From positions 682,001 to 746,000 of the forward strand of contig NZ_JAXCHP010000001.1 in the NCBI RefSeq assembly GCF_035984545.1: a stretch of DNA of 64,000 nucleotides, in the 5' to 3' direction. Position numbers and translations under genes: made by a program. Under the pieces are notes generated by a model. That model worked only from the letters and a program-made list of their open reading frames with translations, ran no database searches and was not told where the DNA came from. The DNA comes from Cryobacterium sp. GrIS_2_6 (GTDB taxonomy: Bacteria > Actinomycetota > Actinomycetes > Actinomycetales > Microbacteriaceae). Below, one piece after another: positions 18,593-27,511 of this stretch (position 1 is its first letter; every line of letters begins with the position of its first letter).

Positions 18593-19762
18593 TCACGCGT
18601 CGGTCAGGGGTGTGCGGCGCCGCCAGCCGCCTTCGTAGCCGATCGGCAGGAAGCCGAGCTCCTCGTTGATGGCGAGCATGTGCCGGTTCTCCTCCGCGTT
18701 GAAGGTGATCACCGACGGATGTCCTGGCTCGTTCCGGCGGACGCTCTCCAGGTTCCAGGCCTTGAGCAGCAGGCCCAGCCGGTGCCCGCGATGTTCCCGA
18801 ACCACGAGGGTGTCCTCCTGATTGACCGGCCTGTCGGTCTCAGCGGGAACGGAGAGTTCGGTGAATCCGACCAGTGCGCGGGACGGGCGGTGCACGACGG
18901 CTGTGGTGTAGACGGTCCGTGCTCCGTCCGCGAGCCGGGCCTGCCTGTCGAGGAACCGATCGAGGGGCCAGGACTCGGCGGGTTCCTCGAGGCCGGCGGT
19001 GGGAGCATCCGTGCTCATTCTTTCGTAGAGCATCGCCATGTCCGGCTGCCACAGGATCGGCGTGAAGCCGTCCCACTGAATGATCTCGTATTCCTTTCCC
19101 GCGCGCTTCTCTGCCGCGCGCAGCAGCCGGTCAAGCCGCTCGCGGTCGTAGGGAAGTGCGAGGCGGTTGCCTCGCTCGACCTGCTCGAGACGGTAGCCGC
19201 GCCGGAGCAGGAAGTGCACCTCGGGGTTCCGCAACGGCAGGGAGCCGAAACCGGTCGGGGCGACCAGGCGTTCGCCCGGTGAGTCCGGCGAGGCCGCGTA
19301 GACGATCTGATTCACGCACCCGTCGGCCTCGGCGACCGACTCGAGCAGCGTGAACAGGGCGGTACCGATGCCGCGGTTACGGTATGCAGGCAGGACATCG
19401 GCCCGAAGCCACGCAGTCTGCGAGCCGGCGCCCTGAAACTCGCACACACCGCGCGCGACGATGGGGGGCACGTCGGCCTCGGCGGCGGCGTCCGCCTGGG
19501 CGTCAGCCGAGGACGGGTCGCTCCCGCCGTCAGGAGTTGAACCGTCCGCAGTCCGCACCGCGAACAGCCGCCTCGGCTCCCAATCCTGGTCGAGCCAATC
19601 CGGGAGCGCCTCCTCCGCCGTCACGGACAGCTCGTGGGTTCCATAGGCCTCCGCTTCGACCGTGTTGTGCACCCCGGCCGCGGCGACGAAGTCGTCCCAG
19701 CCCTCGGCACCCGGTTCCTCCGGGATCGAGAGCTCCTCGATCCCGGGCACGAGGTCGTCCAT
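18593..19762 (-). CDS. tandem GNAT-family N-acetyltransferase
   Basis: 389 aa with two GNAT-like halves. The first has the acetyl-CoA loop YRNRGIGTALF at about residue 130; the second has REHRGHRLGLLLK at about residue 330 followed by ITFNAEENRHMLAINEELGF. The N-terminal region contains an Ala/Asp/Ser-rich insert. Such two-domain GNATs resemble MshD, but MshD identity cannot be claimed. ATG at 19762 lies seven bases after a minus-strand TACTCT box. It is inserted between mutM and smc. Confidence 0.8.
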   Translation of the reverse strand: MDDLVPGIEELSIPEEPGAEGWDDFVAAAGVHNTVEAEAYGTHELSVTAEEALPDWLDQDWEPRRLFAVRTADGSTPDGGSDPSSADAQADAAAEADVPPIVARGVCEFQGAGSQTAWLRADVLPAYRNRGIGTALFTLLESVAEADGCVNQIVYAASPDSPGERLVAPTGFGSLPLRNPEVHFLLRRGYRLEQVERGNRLALPYDRERLDRLLRAAEKRAGKEYEIIQWDGFTPILWQPDMAMLYERMSTDAPTAGLEEPAESWPLDRFLDRQARLADGARTVYTTAVVHRPSRALVGFTELSVPAETDRPVNQEDTLVVREHRGHRLGLLLKAWNLESVRRNEPGHPSVITFNAEENRHMLAINEELGFLPIGYEGGWRRRTPLTDA

Positions 19763-19768
19763 GCAGGC

Positions 19769-19774
19769 AGAGTA
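19769..19774 (-). promoter_or_regulatory. -10 box of the GNAT gene
   Basis: TACTCT on the minus strand, its last base seven nt from the first base of the start codon at 19762; predicts a leaderless message. Confidence 0.5.
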
Positions 19775-19888
19775 GCGTCCAGTCGGCACTGCCGAAACCC
19801 CCGCGGACAGCGCCGCGCCTCCCGGGCCCGGGCGGATGCGTCCGGTACCGTGGGAGAGCCGATATCTACTCACGGGAAGGGCGCACCG

Positions 19889-22800
19889 GTGTACTTGAAG
19901 AGCCTCACCCTCAAGGGGTTCAAATCGTTCGCGCAGCCCACGACCTTCGCCTTCGAACCCGGCGTCACCTGCGTCGTCGGCCCGAACGGCTCCGGCAAGT
20001 CCAACGTCGTCGACGCTCTCGCCTGGGTGATGGGGGAGCAGGGCGTCAAGACGCTCCGCGGCGGCAAGATGGAAGACGTCATCTTCGCCGGCACCTCGAC
20101 GAAGGGCCCGCTCGGCCGCGCCGAGGTGACGCTCACGATCGACAACACGGATGGTGCGTTGCCGATCGATTACACCGAGGTCACCATCTCGCGCACCCTT
20201 TTCCGCAACGGCGGAAGCGAGTACGCGATCAACGGCCAGGGCTGCCGGCTGCTCGACGTGCAGGAGCTCCTGAGCGACTCCGGCCTCGGGCGGGAGATGC
20301 ACGTGATCGTCGGCCAGGGCCAGCTTGACGCGGTCCTGCGCGCAAGCCCCGAGGACCGGCGTGGTTTCATCGAGGAGGCCGCCGGAATCCTCAAGCACCG
20401 CCGCCGCAAGGAGAAGACCCTGCGCAAGCTCGACGCGATGCAGGCCAACCTGACACGGCTGAGCGACCTCGCCGGGGAGATCCGCCGCCAGCTCAAGCCC
20501 CTCGGGCGCCAGGCCGAGATCGCCCGCGAGGCCCAGACCATCGCCGCCGTCGTGCGTGATGCCCGCGCCCGCCTGCTCGCCGACGACGTCGTCGGCCTGC
20601 GCGGAACCCTCGACGCCCATGGCCGCAGCGAGAGCGAACGGCACTCCGAACGCATCGTGCTCCAGGAACAGCTCGACCAGAAGCAGCTGCGCCTGCACCG
20701 CCTCGAGGAGGCCCAGATCGGCGACGCCGTCGACGTCGCCCGGCGCACGAGCTTCGGCCTCGAATCCGTGCAGGAACGCCTCCGCGGGCTGTACACGCTC
20801 GCGAACCAGCGCCTCGCCCTTCTCGGTTCCCAGTCCGAATCGGTCGACGCCGGCCCGAGTGTGACCCCGGCGATGCTCACGGACGCCGCAGCGGAGATCG
20901 TGCGGCTCACCGAACGCATCGCCGTCGCCGAGTCCGCCTGGGCCGCTGCGCGCGCGGCCACATCGACCGCGCGCCGCGAGCTCGCCGCCGTCGACGAGGA
21001 CATCGCCGCACAGACCGCGCTCATCTCCCGCCACGACCTTGAAGCGTCCACGCTGCGCGGCCAGGCAGAAACCGCGGCCTCCCGCCTCGCCTCCGTCCGC
21101 AGCGACGTGCTCCGCCAACAGAACGCCCGGAACGCCGCGGCGGGACGCGTGCAGGAAGCAGAGGCCCTCCTCGCCGCCCTGGAAGCGGAGACCGAGCAGG
21201 CGAACGCGGAGAACGCAGGGACCGGCACGGTGAACAGCGATCCCGCCGACACCGGCGTCACCGGCGAGGCAGCAGGGAACACCCGGTTGTCCGAAGACTT
21301 CGAGTCCGCCCAATCCGTCGTGTCCGCCGCGGAGGGCGAAGTCGAACGACTCCGCGAAGAACTCCACCTCCTCGAACGCGAACGTGACGCCCTCGCCGCG
21401 CGTGCGAGCGCCCTGTCCCTGGCCCTCGACCAGAAGGACGGCTCCTCAGCCCTCCTCGGCGCACGGCTGGACGGCATCCGCGGGCTCGTCGCAGAACACG
21501 TGCGGGTGCATCCCGGTTACGAGGCGGCGATCGCCGCAGCGCTCGGCTCCCTCGCCGACGCCGTGCTCGCGGACGACAGTGCTGCCGGCTTCGCAGCACT
21601 CGACCGGGTCAGGGCAGACGACCTCGGCCGGGTCGAGCTCATCCTCGCCACGCCAGCGACCCCCGACGCTGACGGCGCCCCAGCTGATGCCGCCGGCGGC
21701 ACCCCCGACCGGCGCGCGTCGGGCGCGCCCGCACGCCTGAGCCTCGCCAAGCGGGCAGGCCTCGTCTGGGCCGGCTCGGTCCTCGACGCCCCGGCCGGTG
21801 TCCTCGGACTCCTCGGGAACACCGTCATCGCCGAAGACCTCGACTCCGCCCTGGCCGCGGCAGACCTGCTCACGTCCGGCCATTCGACAACAGGGACGGC
21901 TGCCACCGGCCCCGGCGCCGCGGGCATTCCGCTGACGATCATCACCCGGGCCGGCGACGTGCTGAGCGAGTTCGTGCTCCGCGGCGGATCCGGGGCCCGC
22001 CGCAGCAAGCTCGAACTCGTCGCGGACCGCCAAACCGCGGCAGACCGTCTCGGCGAGGTCCGCTCCCGCATCGAGCAGGTCAGCGGCGACCTCACCGAGC
22101 AGCGCAGCCTGCTCCGCCTCGGCAAGGACCAGTCCGTCGCGGCCCTCGCCGCGCTTCGCGCCTTCGATGCCCGCCTCGCCGCACAGGCCGAGAAGACGAA
22201 CCGCGCAACGGTGCGGCTCGAGGCCGCCACGGCGGAGCTCGAGCGCATCGCCGCCGGCGTCCTTGTCGCCGAACAGACCGTCGCCGGTGCGGAAGCAGAG
22301 GCCGAGCGCACCAAGGCCGGTCTCCTCACCCTGCTGTCCCGCACCCGTCCGATCCTCGACGTTTCGGTTCGCGACGCGCTGCACGCCGAACTCGAGGCTG
22401 CGCGCGAGCACGAGGTCGAGGCGCGGCTCCGCGTCGAGACCGCGCGCGAGCGCGTGCGTTCCGGTGAGGCCCGCGCCGCCGGCCTCGCGAGGCAGCTCGA
22501 GCGCGACCAGGCCGCAGCCGAGGCCGCCGCCCGGCGTGCGGTCATCCGCCGTCGCCAGGTGGATGCCGCGACCAGGGTCGCCGAAGCGCTTCCCGCGGTG
22601 CTCGCCGCGGTCGACGTCTCCGTCAGCGAGGCACGGCTCCGCCTCGCCACGGCCGAGGCCGAGCGCCAGAGCCAGAACGAGGAACTCGCGACCCTGCGCC
22701 GCGAGGACGGTGCCCTCCGCAGCCGACTGCAGGCCGTGACCGAGAGCGTGCACGGCCTCGAACTGCAGATCTACGAGAAGAAGCTGCACCTCTCCGGCCT

Positions 22801-23584
22801 CCTCGAACGCGCCGGCAGCGAACTGGGCCTCGTCGAAGATATCCTCGTTTCGGAATACGGTCCGGACCAGCCGGTGCCGCCCGACGACGACCCGGATGGC
22901 GAGCCGGTGGCCTACGACCGCGAGCAGCAGCAGCGCCGCCACGCCTCCGCCGAGCGCCGGTTCGCCCAGCTCGGCAGGATCAATCCGCTCGCGCTCGAGG
23001 AATTCGCCGCGCTTGAGCAGCGGCACAAATTCCTCACCGAGCAGCTCACCGACCTGACCAACACCCGGGCCGACCTGCTGACGATCATCGACGACCTCGA
23101 CGTCACGATGGGCGCCATCTTCGGAAGCGCCTTCGAGGACACCCGGCTGGCCTTCGCCGAGGTCTTCCCCGTCCTGTTCCCTGGCGGGTCCGGCAGCATC
23201 CGCCTGACCGACCCCGACGACCTGCTCACCACCGGCATCGAGATCAGCGTCAAGCCGGCAGGAAAGAAGATCGAGCGGCTCTCACTGCTGTCCGGCGGGG
23301 AGCGTTCCCTCGCCGCAGTCGCGCTGCTGATCGCGATCTTCAAGGCCCGCCCGAGCCCGTTCTACATCATGGACGAGGTCGAGGCGGCCCTCGACGACGC
23401 CAACCTCGGTCGGCTGCTCACGATTTTCCAGGACCTCCGTGAGGCCAGCCAGCTCATCATCATCACGCATCAGAAACGCACGATGGAAATCGCCGACGCC
23501 CTCTACGGAGTCTCGATGCGCCAGGACGGGGTATCGGCGGTCGTCGGCCAACGGATCGTGCGCCAGGAGGAACAGGCGTCCTGA
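19889..23584 (+). CDS. smc: chromosome segregation protein SMC
   Basis: Condensin ATPase that organises and segregates the chromosome. 1231 aa. N-terminal MYLKSLTLKGFKSFAQPTTF and Walker A GPNGSGKSN; a long Ala/Arg/Glu-rich coiled coil; a hinge at about residues 525-670 (GARLDGIRGLVAEHVRVHPG, VLDAPAGVLGLLGNTV); second coiled coil; C-terminal ABC signature LSGGERSLAAVALL and Walker B YIMDEVEAALDDANL. A GTG at 19889 follows GGGAAGG. The hinge contains an Asp/Ala/Gly-rich insert (about 590-615), making it slightly longer than usual. Separated here from ftsY by ~14.7 kb. Confidence 0.96.
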   Translation: MYLKSLTLKGFKSFAQPTTFAFEPGVTCVVGPNGSGKSNVVDALAWVMGEQGVKTLRGGKMEDVIFAGTSTKGPLGRAEVTLTIDNTDGALPIDYTEVTISRTLFRNGGSEYAINGQGCRLLDVQELLSDSGLGREMHVIVGQGQLDAVLRASPEDRRGFIEEAAGILKHRRRKEKTLRKLDAMQANLTRLSDLAGEIRRQLKPLGRQAEIAREAQTIAAVVRDARARLLADDVVGLRGTLDAHGRSESERHSERIVLQEQLDQKQLRLHRLEEAQIGDAVDVARRTSFGLESVQERLRGLYTLANQRLALLGSQSESVDAGPSVTPAMLTDAAAEIVRLTERIAVAESAWAAARAATSTARRELAAVDEDIAAQTALISRHDLEASTLRGQAETAASRLASVRSDVLRQQNARNAAAGRVQEAEALLAALEAETEQANAENAGTGTVNSDPADTGVTGEAAGNTRLSEDFESAQSVVSAAEGEVERLREELHLLERERDALAARASALSLALDQKDGSSALLGARLDGIRGLVAEHVRVHPGYEAAIAAALGSLADAVLADDSAAGFAALDRVRADDLGRVELILATPATPDADGAPADAAGGTPDRRASGAPARLSLAKRAGLVWAGSVLDAPAGVLGLLGNTVIAEDLDSALAAADLLTSGHSTTGTAATGPGAAGIPLTIITRAGDVLSEFVLRGGSGARRSKLELVADRQTAADRLGEVRSRIEQVSGDLTEQRSLLRLGKDQSVAALAALRAFDARLAAQAEKTNRATVRLEAATAELERIAAGVLVAEQTVAGAEAEAERTKAGLLTLLSRTRPILDVSVRDALHAELEAAREHEVEARLRVETARERVRSGEARAAGLARQLERDQAAAEAAARRAVIRRRQVDAATRVAEALPAVLAAVDVSVSEARLRLATAEAERQSQNEELATLRREDGALRSRLQAVTESVHGLELQIYEKKLHLSGLLERAGSELGLVEDILVSEYGPDQPVPPDDDPDGEPVAYDREQQQRRHASAERRFAQLGRINPLALEEFAALEQRHKFLTEQLTDLTNTRADLLTIIDDLDVTMGAIFGSAFEDTRLAFAEVFPVLFPGGSGSIRLTDPDDLLTTGIEISVKPAGKKIERLSLLSGGERSLAAVALLIAIFKARPSPFYIMDEVEAALDDANLGRLLTIFQDLREASQLIIITHQKRTMEIADALYGVSMRQDGVSAVVGQRIVRQEEQAS

Positions 23585-23604
23585 ACCGCGGACAGGGCGG
23601 GACA

Positions 23605-23620
23605 GTGACGCCCGCGTCAC
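23605..23620. terminator. possible bidirectional terminator between smc and the copper-storage-type gene
   Basis: GTGACG (23605-23610), CCCG loop, CGTCAC (23615-23620). It lies between two convergent genes. An 11-bp unit CGCGTCACAGC is directly duplicated at 23614-23635 and contains the downstream gene's stop codon. There is no T-run. Confidence 0.35.
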
Positions 23621-23627
23621 AGCCGCG

Positions 23628-24017
23628 TCACAGCAGGGCGAGTACCTCCGCGCAGGCGTCGGTGACCCTGCGGCACTCGGGGGCGCAACTCGTCCAATCC
23701 GGCCGGTGCTGCAGCATCCGCTCGCACGCGATTGACGAGGAGCGGCACGCCTCCATGCAGGTGTCGAGCATGGACGCGGCGGTCGTCCCGTCGGTCCGGG
23801 TGTGCCAGGACAGCACCCGGCTCGTCGTGGTGCAGATTTCGATGCAGTCGAGGTCGGCGAGGAAGCACGCGGTGACATCGCCGTTGCCGGACTGGGTCAG
23901 GCAGGCGTCAGCGCAGTCCTCGCTCGCGGCGATGAGCGCGTCACAGGCGGCGACGCACGCCGCGGTCCGTGCGGAGAGCGCGTTGAACTCGCTCCCACCG
24001 AACCCGCCACCGGACAT
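23628..24017 (-). CDS. four-helix bundle copper-storage-type protein (DUF326)
   Basis: 129 aa with 13 cysteines, mostly in CxxxC spacings on predicted helices: CVAACDALIAASEDCADAC, CFLADLDCIEIC, CMEACRSSSIAC, CAPECRRVTDAC. This is the pattern of four-helix copper-storage (Csp) and DUF326 proteins, which line the bundle interior with thiolates to hold Cu(I). No export signal is seen, so it should be cytosolic (Csp3-like). ATG at 24017 lies seven bases after a minus-strand TACAGT box (24029-24024), so it has its own promoter although it follows fdxA by only 32 nt. Confidence 0.82.
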   Translation of the reverse strand: MSGGGFGGSEFNALSARTAACVAACDALIAASEDCADACLTQSGNGDVTACFLADLDCIEICTTTSRVLSWHTRTDGTTAASMLDTCMEACRSSSIACERMLQHRPDWTSCAPECRRVTDACAEVLALL

Positions 24018-24049
24018 GCGACCACTGTAGCCCGGTCGGTGGGGTCCGG

Positions 24050-24367
24050 TCAGGCCTGCGGGGCCAGAGCCGCGATCAGCGGGTGGTCGAACGCCAGCAC
24101 ACCGGTCTTGGCCGCGCCGCCCGGCGACCCGATCTCCTCGAAGAAGTCCACGTTGGCGCGGTAATAGCCGGCCCACTGCTCGGGAAGGTCGTCTTCATAG
24201 TAGATCGCCTCGACCGGGCAGACCGGCTCGCAGGCCCCGCAGTCGACACATTCGTCGGGGTGAATGTACAACGACCGGTCGCCCTCATAGATGCAGTCGA
24301 CCGGGCACTCGTCGACGCAGGCACGGTCCTTGACATCCACGCACGGCAGCGCGATGACGTACGTCAC
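24050..24367 (-). CDS. fdxA: seven-iron ferredoxin
   Basis: 105 aa FdxA-type ferredoxin. First cluster ligands lie in CVDVKDRACVDECPVDC (3Fe-4S site), the second in CVDCGACEPVCP (4Fe-4S). The acidic C-terminal half (YYEDDLPEQW) is typical. It is the last gene of the sulfur operon; its GTG overlaps the fprA stop (GTGA). With FprA it can feed electrons to the ferredoxin-type sulfite reductase at the head of the operon. Confidence 0.93.
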   Translation of the reverse strand: MTYVIALPCVDVKDRACVDECPVDCIYEGDRSLYIHPDECVDCGACEPVCPVEAIYYEDDLPEQWAGYYRANVDFFEEIGSPGGAAKTGVLAFDHPLIAALAPQA

Positions 24368-25767
24368 GAGGCGACGAGTTCCACGGCGCGAGCGATGTCG
24401 ACCAGCTCGTCCCGCGGAACGACCTTGACCCGCTCACGCTCGACCGGCGAGCCGTCCGCGGCTCCGAGGGCACGTTCGTAGGCATCGAGCACGAGCCAGC
24501 CGTCCCATTCGGTGAAGCGGATGCCGCGGGCGGAGAGCACGGACAGGATCGCGTCCGCGTCGTCTTCGACCGGTTCCGGCAGGAGGCCCTTGCCGAGGTC
24601 TTCGACGAGCCGCGTGACGGTCTCGAGCGCGTCGCTCTTGGTATGGCCGATCAGGCCGACGGGGCCACGCTTGATCCAGCCGGTGGCATACAGGCCGGGA
24701 ATGGGCCGCGCTGCCGGGTCGAGGACCCGACCGCCGTCGTTCGGGATCACGCCGCGCGTCTCGTCGAAAGGCACCTCGGCGAGGGGGCTGCCGCGGTAAC
24801 CGACGGCGCGGTAGACCGCCTGGAGCGGGTAGTCGAGGATCTCCCCTGTCCCGGTGACGCCGCCGGCGTTGGCGGGATCGGGCGCGGTGCGCTCGAAGCG
24901 CATGCCCTCGACACTGTCGGTGCCGTAGACCTCGAGGGGAGAATGCAGGAAATGCAGGTGCAGGCGGCGCGAGGCCCCGCGCGGTTCCTTCGTGAGCCAT
25001 CCGTTCAGGGTGCGGCTCATCACTTTGACCTGGTTGTTGGACGCGGCGAGGAACTGCTCGGAGGCCTCGTCCCTCGGGAAGTCCTCCTCGTAGACGATCA
25101 CGTCTACGTCCGGCACCGCGCCGAGCTCCCGGAGCTCGATCGGGGTGAACTTAACCTGGGCGGGCCCGCGTCGACCGAAGATGTGCACGTCGGTGACTGC
25201 CGAGGTGGCCAGGCCCGCGTAGACGTTCCCTGGGATGTCGGTGGGCAGCAGGTCTTCCGCATGCTTCGCGAGCATCCTGGCCACGTCGAGGGCGACGTTG
25301 CCGTTGCCGATCACGGCGACCTCGCGGGCGTCGAGCGGCCATTCCCGCGGGGCGTCCGGGTGTCCGTCGAACCAGGAGACGAAGTCGGCGGCGCCGAAGC
25401 AGCCGACCAGCTCGGTACCGGGGATCGGCAGCACCGCGTCGCGGATCGCCCCGGTCGCGAAGATGACTGCGTGGTAGTGGGCGCGCAGGTCGTCCAGGCT
25501 CAGATCGGTCCCGTAGCCGACGTTGCCGAGGAACCGGATGGTGCCGGCATCGAGCATCTCGTGCAGGCTCGTGACGATGCCCTTGATCCGCGGGTGGTCG
25601 GGGGCGACGCCGTATCGAATCAGGCCGTATGGAGCGGGGAGGGTGTCGAAGAGGTCGATGCCGATCGTGCCGCCGGCGTCGCGCACGGCCTTGCCGAGGA
25701 TGTTGCCGGCGTAGATTCCCGCGGGACCGGCGCCGATGATGGCGACTCGGAGAGTATGGGGGGTCAT
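24364..25767 (-). CDS. fprA: ferredoxin--NADP+ reductase, adrenodoxin-reductase type
   Basis: 467 aa flavoprotein that moves electrons between NADPH and ferredoxin. FAD site VAIIGAGPAGIYAGNIL at residues 8-24; NADP site VIGNGNVALDVARML; late signature GLYATGWIKRGPVGLIGHTK. Full length for the FprA/adrenodoxin reductase family. ATG at 25767 overlaps the cobA stop by four bases. Context points to the reduction chain NADPH to FprA to ferredoxin to Sir. Confidence 0.94.
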   Translation of the reverse strand: MTPHTLRVAIIGAGPAGIYAGNILGKAVRDAGGTIGIDLFDTLPAPYGLIRYGVAPDHPRIKGIVTSLHEMLDAGTIRFLGNVGYGTDLSLDDLRAHYHAVIFATGAIRDAVLPIPGTELVGCFGAADFVSWFDGHPDAPREWPLDAREVAVIGNGNVALDVARMLAKHAEDLLPTDIPGNVYAGLATSAVTDVHIFGRRGPAQVKFTPIELRELGAVPDVDVIVYEEDFPRDEASEQFLAASNNQVKVMSRTLNGWLTKEPRGASRRLHLHFLHSPLEVYGTDSVEGMRFERTAPDPANAGGVTGTGEILDYPLQAVYRAVGYRGSPLAEVPFDETRGVIPNDGGRVLDPAARPIPGLYATGWIKRGPVGLIGHTKSDALETVTRLVEDLGKGLLPEPVEDDADAILSVLSARGIRFTEWDGWLVLDAYERALGAADGSPVERERVKVVPRDELVDIARAVELVAS

Positions 25768-26570
25768 GAAAGAGCCTTTCGGGATGGTTCTGGGATGAGC
25801 CGGCCGGAACGGGGTTCGCCGGACGCGAGCTGGTCGCTGTACCGGGGGTGGAGCGGGCTCAGGGTGACGACGTCCCCCACCACGACGACGGCGGGGGAGC
25901 GGACGCCGCGTTCGGCGGCGAGGCCGGCGATGGTTGCGAGACTTCCGAAAGTGACCCGCTGGTTCGGGCCGTAGCCGTCCTCGATGATGGCGACCGGGCA
26001 GTCTCCGCCGCGGGGTCCGTCCGCGAGCATCGCTGCGGAGGCGGCGAGGCCGGAGATGCCCATCAGGAGAAGGACGGTGTGGTCGCTGCCCCCTGGCAGG
26101 GACGGAAGCAGCTCGTGGCCCGTCACGACGGTGAACCCGTTCGCCACCCCGCGATGGGTGACCGGGATGCCGGCCGCAGCAGGCACCGAGATGGCGCTCG
26201 TGACGCCGGGGATGACCTCGACGGGGATGCCGTTGCTGCGGCAGTACGCCGCTTCCTCGCCGCCGCGACCGAGCACGTACGGGTCTCCGCCCTTGAGGCG
26301 CACGACCCGGCGGCCCGCACGGGCGTGCTCGACGAGGAGTGCGTTGATCTCGTCCTGGGGCACCGGGTGGTGGCCGGGCAGCTTGCCGACGTCGATCACG
26401 AGAACGCCGGGATCGAGATCGCCGAGCAGGGAGCGCGGGCCGAGCCGGTCGGCGATGATGACATCCGCTTCGTCGAGCAGTCGGCGGCCGAGCACGGTGA
26501 TCAGGCCGGGATCGCCGGGTCCGCCACCGACGAGGTGCACGGTGCCGGGGCGTGCGGCGCCGGGGCTCAC
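25764..26570 (-). CDS. cobA: uroporphyrinogen-III C-methyltransferase
   Basis: Makes precorrin-2 from uroporphyrinogen III with two SAM, the first committed step to siroheme. 268 aa single-domain (no CysG dehydrogenase/chelatase module). Seen: VHLVGGGPGDPGLITVLG, ADVIIADRL, VRLKGGDPYVLGRGGEEA, EVIPGVTSAISVPAAAGIPVTHRG (key residues of the family), then GHELLP. GTG at 26570 overlaps the permease stop by four bases. Sulfite reductase needs siroheme, which explains its place here; the precorrin-2 dehydrogenase is not in the window. Confidence 0.94.
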   Translation of the reverse strand: MSPGAARPGTVHLVGGGPGDPGLITVLGRRLLDEADVIIADRLGPRSLLGDLDPGVLVIDVGKLPGHHPVPQDEINALLVEHARAGRRVVRLKGGDPYVLGRGGEEAAYCRSNGIPVEVIPGVTSAISVPAAAGIPVTHRGVANGFTVVTGHELLPSLPGGSDHTVLLLMGISGLAASAAMLADGPRGGDCPVAIIEDGYGPNQRVTFGSLATIAGLAAERGVRSPAVVVVGDVVTLSPLHPRYSDQLASGEPRSGRLIPEPSRKALS

Positions 26571-27511
26571 CGGCCGGCCGTCAGGTAGAGGCCGCGGCGG
26601 CGGAGCAGCCGGCGTTCTGCCGGGGAGAAGAGCACGAGCTCGACCAGGATTCCGACGAACAGGATCACCAGGATCGTCGCGAGTACCCCGGGCAGGTCAG
26701 CGAGTTCGCGGCTCTGCTGCAGCATCGAACCGAGGCCGAAACCGATCGAGCCGCCGACGGCGATGATCTCCGCTGCCATCAGGGACCGCCAGGAGAAGGC
26801 CCAGCCCTGTTTGAGGCCCGCGAGGTAGCCGGGCATCGCGGCGGGCAGCACGACGAGGGTGGCCATCTCGAAGCGGTTCGCGCCGAGCACGGTGCCCACG
26901 CGGCGCAGCTGCGGCGGGATCTGGTCGACGCCGGCGACCAGGCCGTTGGCGATCGAGGGGACGGCGCCCATCAGCACGACGAAGTACACGGTCGCATCGC
27001 TCAGGCCGAACCAGAGGATCGCAGCGGGCACCCAGGCGACGGAAGGAAGCACCTGCAGCCCGGAGAGCAGCGGTCCGAGCGCGCGGCGGAGCAGCCGCCA
27101 CTCCGCAAGGAGAAGGCCGAGCGGGGTTCCGATAGCGACGGCGATCAGGAATCCGATCCCGCCGCGGGAGAGGCTCGTGACCACGGCCGTCTGCAGGTGA
27201 CCGGTCGACCAGAGGTCGGTGATCGAGGTGAGCACGTCGAGCGGACCGGGAGTGAGGTCGGGGCGCGGCTTGGCGATCACGATATAGAACTGCCACGCCG
27301 CGATGAGGGCGAGCAGGAGCACGACACGCGGCAGGACGCCGTCGGCGAACCGGCGCCAGGGGCCCTTCTCGACGAGGGGGGAGGTCTGCAGGGCGTCGAG
27401 CCCGGCTTCGAGCGTACGGAAGTCCGCGCGGGTGCCCGCCGAGGAGCCGGACGCGGTGTCGGGCTCCAGGGTGCCGGGGGCGATGGTCTCGGAACGGGTC
27501 TCAGGCGGCAT
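26567..27511 (-). CDS. ABC transporter permease, SsuC/TauC type
   Basis: 314 aa inner-membrane permease of the nitrate/sulfonate/taurine import family. About six membrane helices, e.g. VVLLLALIAAWQFYIVIA and GGIGFLIAVAIGTPLGLLLA; the EAA loop is about EMATLVVLPAAMPGYLAGLKQG. An Ala/Thr/Ser-rich N-terminal stretch of ~45 residues is unusual. It overlaps the ATPase gene by 11 nt. No solute-binding protein is encoded nearby. The cysteine-operon context suggests uptake of sulfate or an organosulfur compound. Confidence 0.85.
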   Translation of the reverse strand: MPPETRSETIAPGTLEPDTASGSSAGTRADFRTLEAGLDALQTSPLVEKGPWRRFADGVLPRVVLLLALIAAWQFYIVIAKPRPDLTPGPLDVLTSITDLWSTGHLQTAVVTSLSRGGIGFLIAVAIGTPLGLLLAEWRLLRRALGPLLSGLQVLPSVAWVPAAILWFGLSDATVYFVVLMGAVPSIANGLVAGVDQIPPQLRRVGTVLGANRFEMATLVVLPAAMPGYLAGLKQGWAFSWRSLMAAEIIAVGGSIGFGLGSMLQQSRELADLPGVLATILVILFVGILVELVLFSPAERRLLRRRGLYLTAGR

